Origin: Coenobita brevimanus
Lineage: Eukaryota; Arthropoda; Malacostraca; Decapoda; Coenobitidae
Assembly: GCA_032717465.1 (NCBI GenBank)
Contig: CM064658.1
Location: forward strand, 6,798,001-6,862,000
Length of the DNA stretch: 64,000 bases
Direction of reading: 5' to 3'
Below, in pieces: positions 11,102 to 23,683 of this stretch; position 1 is the stretch's first letter, and each line of letters starts with the position of its first letter. A program made the position numbers and the translations under genes. Under the pieces are notes generated by a model that searched no databases, was not told where the DNA came from, and saw only the letters and a program-made list of their open reading frames with translations.

Positions 11102-11618
11102 AGCCAGGACTCCGGGGGCTTGAATGATGAGTGAATGAGTGAATGGACTGGGCAAATTTGGGCTGTCTGGACATTGCTACTCTTCACCCTGCCCTGGGGT
11201 GGGAAAGGAGGTCCGGATGATGATGATGATGATTATTATTAATATCATTATTATTATCATCATGATTGTTCTTAATTTTATTTATTATTAAAGGAAGATG
11301 GTAATGATGATGATGATGATGATGAACATGATAATGATGAGCGAGTGAATGAATGTGTGGCTCATTCCATTGGTAATAATGTTGATTAGTTCATTCCCTT
11401 TTTATTTTTTTTTCCGGTACCCTACTTCACTCTACTGTTGGATAAGAAAAAGACGTTGAGATGATGATGATGATGGTGGTGATGATTTAACAGCAAAAAC
11501 AAACATAACTTACGACAGTTGGTTATATAGGTACGAGTCTATGAATCCCACCGTAGGACTACTGGCAGGACTCATAGTACAATTATTTTATTTGATAGCG
11601 TAGTTTTGTTGCAGCAGT

Positions 11619-11652
<34 letters not shown>

Positions 11653-11817
11653 GACGGGTGTGTAAGGGTTTGCGTCTGCGGGGTGGTTGGTGTGTATAGG
11701 CTGCGTTCCTTTCTTTTCTTTTTCTTTTTTTTTTTTGTTATAAAAAATATTGCTTTTAACTGACATTTAATTTTTGTTCCTGTAGCGTTGCTTCTTTTCT
11801 TTTATTGGTGGTTTTAG

Positions 11818-12208
11818 ACAGAGACCACACAAGGGTTTGTATCTGGATGGCTGGGGTTTGTTGGGTTACGATGTTAGCTTAGACTCAGTTAAGGAAATAT
11901 CAGGCCTTTTTTTCGTGTCAGTTTGGTACAGAGACGGCAAAAGGGTTTACACTGACAGATGGTTGGGGTTTGTTGTTCTACGATTTCAGGTTAGACTCGG
12001 CCATAAAAATACTTGGCCATTTTTCGTGTAAGTTTGGTACACAAACGGCAAATGGATCTATTCTTACCGATGGTTGGGGTTTGTTGTTGTAGGATTTCAG
12101 GTTAGACTGTTGCAGAAATATCTGGCCTTTTTTCGTGTCAGTTTGGTACAGAGACGGAAAAGTATGGACAGGTGTTTGGTGTTTAACACTGGAATCCAAG
12201 TAAGTCAA
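11818..12208. repeat. ~110-bp tandem repeat, ~3.5 units, copy 2
   Basis: This array is the same as at 2345-2735, in the same position directly 3' of the pseudokinase gene. Confidence 0.8.
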
Positions 12209-14051
12209 TCACAAAAATATTACTTTTGTTCGTCCATCGATTTTGTTCCAACGAATGCGCTTTTTCTTCTTGCGTGGCGGGTCAGACCACAGGGGTGGAG
12301 TAGGAGGCATGTCCGCGTTCCTGCGCAACTTGTCGATGAACCACTTTTTCAGTTTCCATACCGAGTATTCCACGTCCTTGGGACGAGTCTTTAGAAAGGC
12401 GGTCAGTTCCTCATACACTGTTTGGGCGCTGACTGTGTTTTGCACTTCTTTAAGCCAGTCTAGGAAAAGTCTGTACTTCTTATTGCAGTACAGATTAAGC
12501 AGACTTCCTGTGAGGGACAGGATGTCTGCTATATCTCGAGCTTTTTCTCTTGCGGCCTGTTCAGGGGGAGTGAGGCGAGATTAACACAGCGACCAAAACC
12601 CAGCAGACGTACATTGTTACTTTTGTGTTTTTCACAAATAATAGTTTTACGGGATAGGTTGTGAAATGCGAATCCGCTCTGATGGAGACAATGAATGTGT
12701 TTGGTGGCCTTGGTTATAACTTTGACTGCATGAATGTTTGAATATAGACTTAGGAATACACCTTTTCCGCCCCAGGAATCCCTGAAGACTAAACACCGGG
12801 GTTCTTCATCGATTACTCCCAGAAGATGCGGTACACCTGGGAGCCCACGAAGCCGGCACAGCATCCGAGCCTCGTGTTCACCACCCCACCGGGTGACCAC
12901 AACATTCGTTGCCTCCTGACCACAGTACAGCACACACTGATGAATACCGCGATACATCGTATTGGTGTCGACTTTGGTGTGACCCAGGGTGACGCCCAGG
13001 ATATTCCATTTACACCACAACTGCTCCCACCGAAAGCAAGCAACAGAAGAGCAGGGTTGTGTGTCCAATGGGAGCAGCGTACCCGCACTGTCCTCTACTA
13101 TATCAATGTTTTCCGCCTACTGGTCCTCATTTTTTGCCTCCTGGTCCACACTGTCTGTTTCCCGGTCCATGCTTTCTTCCTCTTGGTCCACAATGTCTCT
13201 CTCCTGGTCCTCTTTTTCTTCCTCCTGGTCTCCATTTTCTGTCACAGAGACTTCGCTTTCTCTCTCATGATCATCATCTGTCTCACAGTCCTCCCTTTCC
13301 TGCTCATGGTACCTTTCTATCTCACACCTCTCACCTTTCATCACTTCATGCCCCTTGTCGTCTCTGGCCTCTTCTGAAACATTTTCACCTGCCTCTGAAG
13401 CATCGCTCTCCCCTCATCTTTTCTGCCAGAGTCATGTGACACTTGATCTGTCCAGTCCTCTCTCTCCCTATCTTGCTGCCCTAGTCCTGTGTCTCCCAAT
13501 TCTACACGAGGTTCAGGCCGTGTGTTGGAATGGTTCTCTGCAGCTAACATGAGGAGGAGCCAAACTGGAAATAATGCACACAGGAAAGCACGAGCCCAGA
13601 AGTATGTCGGAAGCGGTGCCAGCGGTGCACCAGTCCGATAGAGGTGAAACATCTCCTGGAATCTTACAGGGAGCACCAATATTGATCCCAGGACTGGATT
13701 GCGATGAGCAGGAGTGGGAGTGGGGAGCGGTGTGGTTGGAGCAAGATGAGATAAGACTGGCATCCCATGAAACCAGGAAAGCCATGGGTGCTCCTGCTGT
13801 GTCTTTCTTACTAGCGACTCCCGGACAAACTCATGTAACTCCCTCTCCAACCAGACTGCTGTGTATATGCACCACACAATCGCTATTCCCACCAACAGTG
13901 CCCGAAACGCGCCACTTTTGCTGCATCGGCTGCGAGTGTGTGTGGTAGTTTTGGCTGTGCGTAGTGAAATTAGTTGTCGAATCTACCGCTGATACGCCGC
14001 CTTGATTTTAGTGAGGCTGACCCCATCACCTACGCTCTCTGGGAAGTTCAT
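12209..14051 (-). pseudogene. Membrane-anchored pseudokinase-like gene, copy 2 (frameshifted)
   Basis: It is almost identical to copy 1, with the same two in-frame TAGs and the same two 1-nt deletions (near 13418 and 12566). One visible amino-acid change (I to M near 13763) separates the membrane regions of copies 1 and 2. Its 3' end abuts the 110-bp repeats. Confidence 0.72.
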
Positions 14052-14709
14052 TGTGTCGCAAATACTAAACGAACCACTTATACCGAAAGAACAGAAACCA
14101 CCTGAGAACAAATGACTAAAATATGAATAAATTATGTATCAATAATTCCAATTACAAATCCTTAAAATATTAATAATCAGCAACTAATCGCTCAAATGCA
14201 AATCTCTTGAGTTACAACCAACAAAGTGAATAACACAGATATGAATCAACGAATCACTGATATGTAAACTGCAAAACTGTTAACTCAAGAAGCATTAATG
14301 ATTTCCTTTGAGGAATAAAGAGTTACGAGTGACGTGTTTTAAGTTGCGTGACTTTGTAGGTAAATTGAAACTGGAGGGAAAAGTGATTGGAAAGTGGGTA
14401 GGTAGGTAGGCGGGCGGGAAGAGACAGAAGTGGGTAGGCAGGTAGATGATGTGGAGTAGGGAGGAAGGCAGAGAAATAGATAAGTGGGTAGGTATGTAGG
14501 TAGGTAGACAGGTAGGTAGGTAGACAGGTAGGTAGGTAAACAGACTATAGCAATGATGATGACTAGTGATAATAAAAGTGGACTGAAAAGAATTGTGATG
14601 ATGATATACAGTAGGTGATGGTGATGATGGTAGTAATGATGATAAAGATGGTGATGACTGGTAACCAAAGTGATGATAGCAATAACGATAATGGCGATAA
14701 TTGTAAAGG

Positions 14710-15160
14710 TAGTAATGATGACTGATGATAGTCGTAAAGATAGTAATGATGACTGATGATAGTTATACAGATAGTAATGATGACTGATGATAGTTATAAA
14801 GATAGTAATGATGACTGATGATAGTTATAAAGATAGTAATGATGACTGATGATAGTTATAAAGATAGTAATGATGACTGATGATAGTTATAAAGATAGTA
14901 ATGATGACTGATGATAGTTATAAAGGTAGTAATGATGACTGATGATAGTTATAAAGGTAGTAATGATGACTGATGATAGTTATAAAGATAGTAATGATGA
15001 CTGATGATAGTTATAAAGATAGTAATGATGACTGATGATAGTTATAAAGATAATAATGATAACTGATGATAGTTATAATGATAGTAATGATGAATGATGA
15101 TAGTTAGTGATAGTGATGATGACATGATGGTTATAAAGATAGTAATGATGACTGATGATA
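14710..15160. repeat. 31-bp VNTR, ~11 units, copy 2
   Basis: It has the same 31-bp unit as at 5238, with about 11 regular units to ~15050 followed by the same degenerate tail. Confidence 0.88.
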
Positions 15161-15477
15161 AAGATGGTGATAACTGATAACCAGAGTGATCATAGTAATG
15201 ATGATTATGATGATAGTTATAGTGATGATAAAGATAATGATGACAGTGTTTGTAGTAGTGATATAATGAAGATAATGGTAGCGATGCTGATGATGAAAAT
15301 AGTGATATTGTTGATGGTTGAACTTCCATACCTCACATTCTCACACACTCATTTGCCATACCTCTGCACCTCCTTGGCCTACTACACTTCGATATGAGGC
15401 CCTAAACTCCCTCCCAATCCCCCGAAAGGAGGATGGTGGACTGCAGGAATAGGGCAACTTCAGTCTGTAGTCCATTA

Positions 15478-16183
15478 AGGCCCCGTCACACGATCAATGA
15501 GCAAGTGTGGTGGCCAAGCACGCTTCACAGCAGTTTCGAAGCATGGTGACGAAGCAAGGTAGAAAGCGTGGTTCAGCATAAAGACTGTTCACATGTTTAC
15601 TGACTCCCCTGCGCTCAGCGCTCTGTTCAGTGTGTGGGAGGTGTGTGAGACGTTTGCGCCCTGTTTGTCCCACGGCTTTATTATGTCCAGAGTGCACCTG
15701 CTATTATTTTTCTGGATATGTTTCAGTAGTTTGATATAAGTGTCAGTTCTCGCATTTCTGTGCTAGAATGCTTCACTTTTCACCTGCCACAAACAGGAAA
15801 GCTCCTATACTTCTCAATTAGATGTAATGTTCCAGTCAAAAGGAAGATTCGTGGTACATGTAGAGGTATTTTGTGGCTCCAATGTGGGTAGGCTAGGGGC
15901 GGCGACGGACTCCATCCTATAATCTTTGGTGGCTACCGGCGCGGGGGCTGTGGACACGCACTGCGTTGTCACACGATCAGTGGGCAAGTGTGGAGGCCGA
16001 GCAAGGTCACGGTGCCGAGGCGACGAGCGTGGTTCAGCTGGAGTTTTGGGTCGTTGACGAACCTGCTCGAGCAAGGATGGTGCTTCAGTTCCGCATGTCT
16101 ACACGATCATTTTCCATGCATTCTCCGCGGCCCGCGACCATGCTGAATCACCACACTTGCCCATTGATCGTGTGACGGGGCCT
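15478..16183. mobile_element. MITE with terminal inverted repeats, copy 2
   Basis: This is the same element as at 6098-6805, with TTA at 15475-15477 and 16184-16186. Confidence 0.8.
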
Positions 16184-16200
16184 TTAGGTTCACGTTCAGA

Positions 16201-16372
16201 TGAAATGGGAGAAATGGAGTTCCCCCGAGCTAAGCCCTGTATTGGACTATATAGCCCCGCTAGGGTTACAGGAGCGAGCTACCACTCCCAGCACGGAAGA
16301 CCGGGCGAGGATCGAACTCGCAATCCCCCGATTACGAGTCCAGCGCACTACCACTGTGCTACCGCGCCCCCC
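16201..16372 (-). mobile_element. tRNA-derived SINE with 11-bp target-site duplication, copy 2
   Basis: This is the same insertion as at 6823-6993, with target duplications at 16190-16200 and 16373-16383. Copy 3 has an uninterrupted site at ~31663-31680. Confidence 0.85.
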
Positions 16373-16926
16373 TCACGTTCAGAAGAGTGTGGGGCCAAAA
16401 CTCTTTACCATATAATTCCACACTCATGACCCACCACACCTCCGCCCACGTTCAGACACACTACCTGTTTCAGCTCCCTCAAGTACTTCCCTATCCCCCA
16501 AAAGCAGGATGGTGTACTGCAGAAGGCCAATTTAAGGCTGCAGTCCACTGGCTTCTCATTTCAAATGAGCCTGGGGCCACAACAACGGCTACAACACCCC
16601 TACATACATTCACTCACCATCTAAACATACCATCTAAGCACACACTCTTTCTACCCTATATTAACTTTCTCATGTTGGGGACAACTCTAGAATTCTGTGC
16701 TGGCTATCACCAGACGTTAATTTCTACAAATATTTTCTCTTTCCATAATTAACTAAGGTAGCAATATGTGAGACCGTAAAAGTATTCATCTGGTAAGAAA
16801 GGGGAATTACGGCAACAAATCTTAAAATGTATCGGTGTTGGTGGAGGTATTTGTTGTGTTTCAGATTATGATGTAGCTACACCCCCAGAACTACATAATA
16901 CGTCCCTCAGGTTTGTATTTGACGAG

Positions 16927-17136
16927 ATGTACACCAAAAATACACCCTCTGAAACTCTGAAATGGACTGTGAGCCATGTTTCAGTACACAGTAGGCATCA
17001 GCGTTTCAGCAATGCAATGAAACACCAAGAGGAAGAACTGGTGTTTAATTATGAGAAAATAAATAGTGGTTTCACCTATAATTCGCCTGAGGAACAACTC
17101 GGTGTCACACTCTATATCATTTCAGTAATAACCTAG
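16927..17136 (+). CDS. Short hypothetical ORF, unit copy 2
   Basis: This has the same 69-codon frame as 7548-7757, without visible amino-acid change. Given the recent duplication, this identity is not evidence of selection. Confidence 0.2.
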   Translation: MYTKNTPSETLKWTVSHVSVHSRHQRFSNAMKHQEEELVFNYEKINSGFTYNSPEEQLGVTLYIISVIT

Positions 17137-17243
17137 CTTGTACTACAGTTATATTTTGCAGTTTTTATCCAAGTATGGTTTTGACCCACAGATGCCTTAT
17201 TCAAATACCGAATATTATTATCGTTATTATTATTTTTATTCTT

Positions 17244-17312
17244 ATCATCCACTCACTCAGTGTAGGGTTGCCTCATGATCTCTACACTGAGTGACATGCC
17301 AAATGATTTCCT
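17244..17312. repeat. Hairpin-rich repeat, left half, split by the I-type LINE
   Basis: It matches 7864-7933 and ends in AAATGATTTCCT, the target duplication of the LINE. The right half resumes at 23570. Confidence 0.8.
17301..17312 (+). repeat. Target-site duplication, left, of the I-type LINE
   Basis: AAATGATTTCCT is followed directly by the element. The empty site is at 7922-7933. Confidence 0.9.
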
Positions 17313-17395
17313 CCCCGCTGAGGGGGGTCACCTTGACGTGGTGGCGGGGCTTGAAGCGTGGCTGGCAGTGCCACCTACTTTGGAGGCATGCCTAC
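17313..17395 (+). ncRNA. Candidate HDV-like self-cleaving ribozyme at the LINE 5' end
   Basis: The first seven nucleotides (CCCCGCT) can pair with GGCGGGG 28 nt downstream (helix P1, one U-G pair). An ACC/GGT stem with loop TTGACGT lies directly inside (P3). GTGGC/GCCAC follow (P4-like). This order and the exact start at the element boundary match HDV-like ribozymes known from R2, RTE and L1Tc elements. The P2 helix is weak, and the catalytic C and P1.1 contacts are not convincing by eye. Confidence 0.35.
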
Positions 17396-17918
17396 CTTTG
17401 TAGGGTTCGGCATTTGTCAGTGTCGTGGACCAAGCACCCCCTACATCACTGGTAGAGGAGGCCTACTGGTGATGTCAGTCCCTGTCCATTTGCCATCTAG
17501 GGCGGGACTGTTGCCTCCCCACGTGTTTGCCGTGCGTGGCGTCCCGTAATGCTGGGAGACGGGAGTCCTGGAGGTTGAGTGATGCTGCATGGTGCGCCCT
17601 GCAGCTAGCAATACACCTCTTTGGTCCCTTATTCTGGCTAGACGGGTGGCCTGGTTGGGCCCGACCAGGTCAATCGGCTGGTCACTGGCTAGCCATCCAG
17701 GCTAGTCAATTAGTGGCTTTAGGGTCAAGCGGGCACTGGGGGACCTGGTGGCTCCTATCGTCCAGGAGTCACCCTTGTCAGGGTCCCTTGGTGGTTACCT
17801 GCGTATACTTTCCCACTACCTCTGGGGTCGCCAGTGGTGTTTTCCCTGGCATATGGCCTCCCCTTGTTGGGCTCCATGGTGGGTGGAGGGGTGGGGGAAT
17901 GAAGGTAGTTTTCTTATT

Positions 17919-19614
17919 ATGGCTGCTAAAATTTCATCTGTTGACGACCCTGGTTCTGTCCCTGACCACCCTTTACAATCTCCCTCCTGTGCGCCTCTTG
18001 TGACTCTGGCTGGTGAGACCCATATTGCCACCCTGGATCCATACCTACCTGGTTCCAGTGGTTTACGGTCAGCGGCCACTACAAAGAAGAGCCAGACACA
18101 GACAACAACATATAGTGGACATGCCCGTGAGGTCCTGCCGGGAGTCTTTGAGAGGGTTGACTTCGCAAGGTACTACACCATTCGTACTTTGGATGGTCAA
18201 CCTATTGCGAATTTGGATATTTTTACGGTTCATCGGCGAATCATGTCAATCTGTGGGAGGGAGCCGAAGATTTCACCTCAGGGGGATGGTAGCCTACTAG
18301 TGGAGGTTACATCCCCTGAAGAGGGTTCCCGGCTGGCTGCCCAGTGTAAGGACCCGGATGCGCTGTTTTCTTGTGTCCCTCATGCTTTTTTCAATCAGTG
18401 TCGAGGTGTTGTTTTCTCCAAAGACTTACTTCGCTACAGTGAAGAGAAGCTACTTGAAGAACTTCAGGTCCACAGGGTTGTCAAAGTGGAGAGAAACGGT
18501 TTCGGAAGAAGGTTGATGGTGTACTTACCCCAACTCCATCCTTGTTGCTGACATTCGACTGTACTGTTCTGCCTTCATCCATAAAGGTGGCTTGGTTGTC
18601 CCTTAGGGTTAAACCCTTTGTACCAAATCCACGACGCTGCTACCACTGTCAGATGTACGGGCATGTTGGGCGAGTCTGTCGTCGTTTGCAACAGGGCCTC
18701 CCAGTGGTGTGTGTCAGTTGTGGAGAATCCACTCATGCAGGACAGGACTGTCCTGGACCTGTTTGTTGTTTGCACTGTGGCGAGGCACATCCTGCTTCAT
18801 CTAAAGACTGTGCTCGGTTTTGCTTGGAGAAGGAGATCCTCCTCATCCGTAATCGTGACAAAATAAGCTTTTCTGAGGCCAGGAGTAGAGCCATGTCATC
18901 TGTTTTCCGTAACGGAGTGTCTTATGCGTCAGTTTTGTCCGGTCATAGCCGTCCTCATCGACCTGTCCAGCAGCAGACTCGAGTTCCTCCTGTTGTGTCA
19001 GCTCCTATGCCTTCATCTGTTGATCCCATGCCAGTGCAACAATCTTCCGCACTTGAGATGGTTGCCGCTACAGTTCAAGATTCGACCTCTACATCTATGG
19101 TATCCCTGTTAGTCATGGTGCACATTCTACATTCGCTAAACGTCATCGTGGTTCTTTAGAGTCTTTGAGTCTTGAAGATCCTCCAAGCAAGGTGTCGGTC
19201 GTGGAGTCCACACCCTCTGTAGTTAATCCATCTGTGCAACAGCCCTCAGACCCTGCTTCTGGGTCTTCGGGGCTTCTGGGGTGTCAGGTCAGTCTGGCAC
19301 CTCTTCCTCCGGGGTATCGGATGTTCCTCCTCCGGTTACCTCTGAGGATCCTGTCCTGCCCCCTCCACGTTTGGAGGCCAGGACCCCAATCCCTCCTGCT
19401 CGACCTCTTGGTTCACTGGGGCCCCGGGCAGGGTTCGGAGTAGCTCTTCCTCTCCTGTTGGGCAGCGACGGGTGTCTGTGAAGTCTCCCAACACTTCGCA
19501 GACCCCAGGCCCTCGTTCTAGCCATGCTGCTGCCCGTGACAAGGCCCTTCGTGGGCGTATCCGCATTCCCAAGAAGATTGTCTCCCAGGGTCGCTCAGTG
19601 GTTTCCACTAAGTG
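17919..19614 (+). pseudogene. LINE ORF1: nucleic-acid-binding gag-like protein, frameshifted
   Basis: The chosen start is the ATG at 17919 (MAAKISSVDD), after a GC-rich leader. The middle shows a folded region (YYTIRTLDGQPIANLDIF, RRIMSICGREPKI) followed by three CCHC-type knuckles at ~18640-18830 (CYHCQMYGHVGRVC, CVSCGESTHAGQDC, CLHCGEAHPASSKDC). A proline/serine-rich stretch and a basic end (GRIRIPKKIV) lead to the stop at 19612-19614. The frame is broken near 18530 and 19110. ORF1 proteins of this class coat element RNA. Confidence 0.85.
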
Positions 19615-19724
19615 ACCCTTTCTTTGGGTATATAGTTCTCCATTTTAATATTTTTAGTATTTTTTTTTTTTTTATGGTTTTCTGTTTGTCCCTCTCCCTG
19701 CCCCTTTTTATTTCAATAGTTTTA

Positions 19725-22700
19725 ATGGCTAATATTATTCAATGGAACTGCCGTGGTTTACGAGCCAACTGGGAGGAACTCCGTTGGCTTCTGGCTGAGT
19801 ATTCACCTGTGTGTGTTTGCCTACAAGAGACAATGGTTGGTGATGCTGCACCTCCCAGTCCACCTGGTTACCAGGTTTTTTATTCAGATCCTCTTCCTGG
19901 ACAGGGTCATGGTGGGGGTGTGGCTATTCTAGTACGCAGTGACATACCTTTCACTGCTGTGAATCTTAACACTCCACTGCAGGCTGTTGCTCTCCAGATT
20001 TTCCTTCCCCGTCATTATACTGTGTGCTCTTTGTACCTCCCTCCTAGTGCCATTATTCAGAGGGTTGATCTTGAAAATCTTATTCGTGCACTTCCCTCAC
20101 CCTATTTCTTGCTGGGTGACATGAACAGTCATCATCCCTTGTGGGGTGGCTCCACAGCTGACTCTAGAGGTACTATGTTAGCCTCCATTGTGGAGGATGT
20201 GGATCTGTACATTTTAAATTCTGGTGAAGTTACTTACTTCCATAGTCAAACGGGTATTTTTACTGCTATTGATTTGTCTCTGTGCTCTGCAGGGATAGCC
20301 CTGAATTTTACATGGGCTGTGTTACCAGACTTACATGGCAGTGACCACTTCCCTATTTTATTAAGATCGACACAAAGCGAGCCTCGGAGTCGTCTTCCTC
20401 GTTGGCGCTTGGATAGGGCAGTCTGGCCGGTTTTTGAGGAGCTGTGTTCCCTGAGCCGATGTGTGGAGGATTTTGTCAGCACTGATGCTGCTGTTGATTA
20501 TTTCACAGACTTACTTTACTCGGCGGCACTGCAGAGTATTCCGAGAACAGCTGGTCACTTTCCTCGCCGTCCAGTTCCCTGGTGGACCAATGAGTGTGCT
20601 TCTGCTGTTCGGGCTAAACGTGCTGCTTTCTCCCGACTTCGTCGTCACCGAGGTGACCCTGGCTACTTAGTGGCATATAGGAGGGCCCGAGCTCATGCCC
20701 GGCGGGTTATGAAGGAGGCTAGGAGGAAGTCTTGGGCGTCATTTGTTTCTTCAATTTCTTCACAGACTCCTTCTCACGAAAGTGTGGAAACGGGTGAGGA
20801 AGATTTCAGGAAATTTCCCGTTCCTCTCCTCCTGTTTTATCTCGTGCAGGTGTGGTGGTGGCTCATTCTTCGTCTGTTGCCGAGATATTTGCCGCTCATT
20901 TTGCTAATGTCTCTAGGAAGGACACCTCATCCCCGTCGGCACGCCGCCGACGGCACCTGGAATCCTTGGGCATTAGTTTTCCATCTACTGCAGAGGAGTC
21001 GTATAATGTTGCTTTTTCTGCTTCTGAACTTCAGACGGCATTGTCACAGTGTCGCGACTCGTCTCCAGGCTTGGATGATGTCCCATATGCCTTCTTACAC
21101 CACTTGCCTGATGCAGCCCTTCATTTTCTGTTGTCACTGTATAACAGAATTTGGTGAAATTGTGGGTTTCAGACCTCATGGGTTGTTGCTGTGGTTCTCC
21201 TACATCCCTAAGCCGGGTAAGGATCACTTGCAGGCCACTAATTATCGCCCAATCTCGCTGACATCTTGCCTTTGTAAGGTCCTTGAAAAATGGTGAATAG
21301 TCGGCTCATGTGGTACTTAGAGAAGGGTGGTTACTTGTCTCAGTCCAGTGTGGGTTTCGGAAGATGCGGTCGACCACAGATGCTCTCCTTTCTTTAGAAT
21401 CTTCCATCTGCCAGGCTTTTGCAACTAACCAGCATCATATCACAGTGTTCTTTGATTTGGAGAAGGCGTACGACACTTCCTGGCGTCATGGTATATTACA
21501 ATCACTTTATGAGTTTGGTCTCCGTGGGCGACTCCCTCTTTGATTCGGGAGTTTTTATCTAATCGGATTATTCGAGTCCGAGTTGGGAGTGAGCTGTCTA
21601 CTGCACATCCCCTTGAGGATGGTGTGCCACAAGGGAGCATACTAAGTGTTACCCTTTTCGCAGTGGCAATTAACAGCGTTATTTCTGTGCTCCCTGATGG
21701 TGTTCGTGGCTCTCTCTATGTTGACGATTTATCAATCTCTGTCACTGCCTCACGGATGTCAATGGCAGAAAGGAGGATGCAGATGGCTCTCAACCGTGTC
21801 TCTAGATGGGCTGATGACCGAGGTTTTCGATTTTCCTTCAAGAAGACCGTTGCCATGCATTTTTGCCGCATTCGTGGAGTCCACCCTGACCCAAACCTTT
21901 TTTTAGACGGGCGTCGTATTTCGTGTTTAAAGGAAACCCGGTTTTTAGGGCTGATTTTTGACAGCCGGTTGACTTGGGTCCCTCACCTGAGGTACGTAAA
22001 AGCTGAGTGTCTCAGAGCACTGGGTCTCTTGAAAGTTTTAGCGCACACGTACTGGGGAGCTGATCGCAAGACCCTCCTCCTCTTGCATCAGTCTCTGATT
22101 TTATCCAAACTTCATTATGGATGTGAAGTTTATTCTTCTGCCTCAGAAGCCCGGCTTCGTAGTTTAGATTCCATACATCATGTTGGTGTTCGTCTCGCCA
22201 CTGGGGCATTCCGATCTTCCCCGATTTCGAGTTTGTTGGCTGATGCTGGTGTCCTTCCTCTAGACTTCCTCCGTTCTTCCCTTTTGATGAGATGTTGGTA
22301 TCGCTTATCTCGTCTCCCAGACTCTGTGTCCTTTGTCAAGGTCTCTCAAGATTCTCGGTCACCTATTTTTGCCACTCGGCCATCCTTTCCAAAGCCCTTT
22401 GGTTTCAGGGTGCAGTCAGTTATGTCTAGCTTCTCTGTTCCTTCTGTGCCGATCACTCCCACCGTGTCCCGAGGGTGGGCTACTGGCTTCTCCCCAGGGT
22501 GACATTTTGTCGTTTCATCTCATCCAGTAAGGCCTCCCTTCCGTCTCAGGTTTTATTTTCTCTGTTTTTAGAGCATGCCTCTTCTCATGGGGACTCCATA
22601 CCAGTTTATACTGATGGATCCAAGTCTGATGCGGGTGTGGGCTTTGGTGTGGTGTTTCCCACCTTCTGTCGAGGTGGGAGCCTCCCTACGACTGCTTCTG

Positions 22701-23440
22701 TTTTTACGGCTGAGCTGACTGCTATTTTATTTGCCCTTCAGATTCTCTTCACTCTCCCCCACACTGCTTTTACTGTTTTTAGTGACTCACGAAGTGCTCT
22801 TTCTGCAATGGAGTCTTTTAATCCCTCTCATCCTTTGGTTTTATCCATTTTGGAGTGGCTTTTCCTTTTAGGGCGTCGTGGACGTCGTGTGGATTTCTGT
22901 TGGGTTCCAGCTCATGTAGGAGTGGCAGGGAATGAACGAGCTGATCAGCTGGCCAAGGCGGCAGCGGCTCGTCCCCCTCTTGCACAGTCTCCTCTGTATC
23001 GTCTGCCTGCTGCAGATATGCGCTCCTGTATTGCCTCCAGAGTTTGGTGCTGTTGGCAGGAGCATTGGGATGCTGTAGGTGCCAATAAGTTGCGCTCGAT
23101 TTGCCAGAAGGTGGGCTCATTCAGTTACCAGGGCTTCCCTGCGTCAATGGGAGACTGCTTTGTGCCGCCTCCGCATTGGCCACACCTGCGTTTCTCTCAT
23201 GGCTTTTTAATGGAAAGGGCTCCTCCTCCATTCTGTGATGACTGTCTGGTTCCCTTGACTGTTCGGCACCTGTTGGTGGAGTGCCCTAGTCTTGAGGATT
23301 TGCGTCGTCGATTCCTCTCTGACCACCAAACGGATGGTGGTGTGTATCATCTTTCCTCTGTGCTTGGGGAGGATGCCTGTGCCTTGGGAGGGGCAACCCT
23401 CTCGTTTGTGAAGGAGGCAGGACTTTTTAAGGATATTTAG
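19725..23440 (+). pseudogene. LINE ORF2: endonuclease, reverse transcriptase, RNase H, frameshifted
   Basis: The start is the ATG at 19725, giving MANIIQWNCRGLRANW, typical of APE endonucleases. The endonuclease continues with LLGDMNSHHPLWG and HGSDHFPILL. The RT region shows NYRPISLTSCLCKVLEK, FDLEKAYDTSW, GVPQGSILS and the catalytic YVDDLSI (~21718-21738). RNase H follows at ~22600-22970 (YTDGSKSDAG, TAELTAI, FSDSRSAL, WVPAHVGVAGNERAD). A CxxC..HxxxxC knuckle lies at ~23240-23285. Frameshifts or stops near 20800, 21150, 21293, 21540 and 22500 break it. The stop is at 23438-23440. Confidence 0.88.
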
Positions 23441-23569
23441 AATTTCTCCTTTTTGATTGTGTGGTTTATCCTCTGTTTTTTGTTTTTACTTTTTACTTCT
23501 TTGTTATACGGCGGCATATGACCCTGGCAGTTGCGCCGCCATGATTATTATGAAAAAAAAAAAAAAAAA

Positions 23570-23581
23570 AAATGATTTCCT
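23570..23581 (+). repeat. Target-site duplication, right, of the I-type LINE
   Basis: AAATGATTTCCT follows the poly-A run. Its first A cannot be told from the tail. Confidence 0.9.
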
Positions 23582-23640
23582 GTACCCAGGAAACCATTTA
23601 CTACGCTGGGTGGTAACCATATAACCGGGGTTTTTGGCAG
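23570..23640. repeat. Hairpin-rich repeat, right half, resumed after the I-type LINE
   Basis: It starts with AAATGATTTCCT after the poly-A run and continues as at 7922-7990. Confidence 0.8.
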
Positions 23641-23683
23641 GGTTAAGCGTCCCCCAGATTCCCCTGTCTAAAATCACTTAATC

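Larger units (their letters stand above)
7985..11235 (+). mobile_element. RTE-type non-LTR retrotransposon, copy 2
   Basis: The element has a short leader, an APE-type endonuclease region beginning at the ATG at 8036, reverse transcriptase from ~9528, and an (ATG)n-tailed 3' end. Most stops and frameshifts are shared with the other two units, so the element was already broken before the unit was amplified. The TAG in the endonuclease at ~8693 is specific to this copy; the same site in the next element reads TAC. Confidence 0.87.
17313..23570 (+). mobile_element. I-superfamily non-LTR retrotransposon (RNase H-bearing), full length, recent
   Basis: The element fills the hairpin repeat of unit copy 2 and is bounded by AAATGATTTCCT on both sides. 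It begins CCCCGCTGAGG, carries a gag-like ORF1 with three zinc knuckles, an ORF2 with APE endonuclease, reverse transcriptase, RNase H and a C-terminal zinc knuckle, and ends in a ~19-nt A run. The RNase H after the RT places it in the I superfamily (I/Nimb/ingi-like). Several single-nt frameshifts in both ORFs make it non-autonomous as read. It is absent at the corresponding site of copy 1 (7930). Confidence 0.92.
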
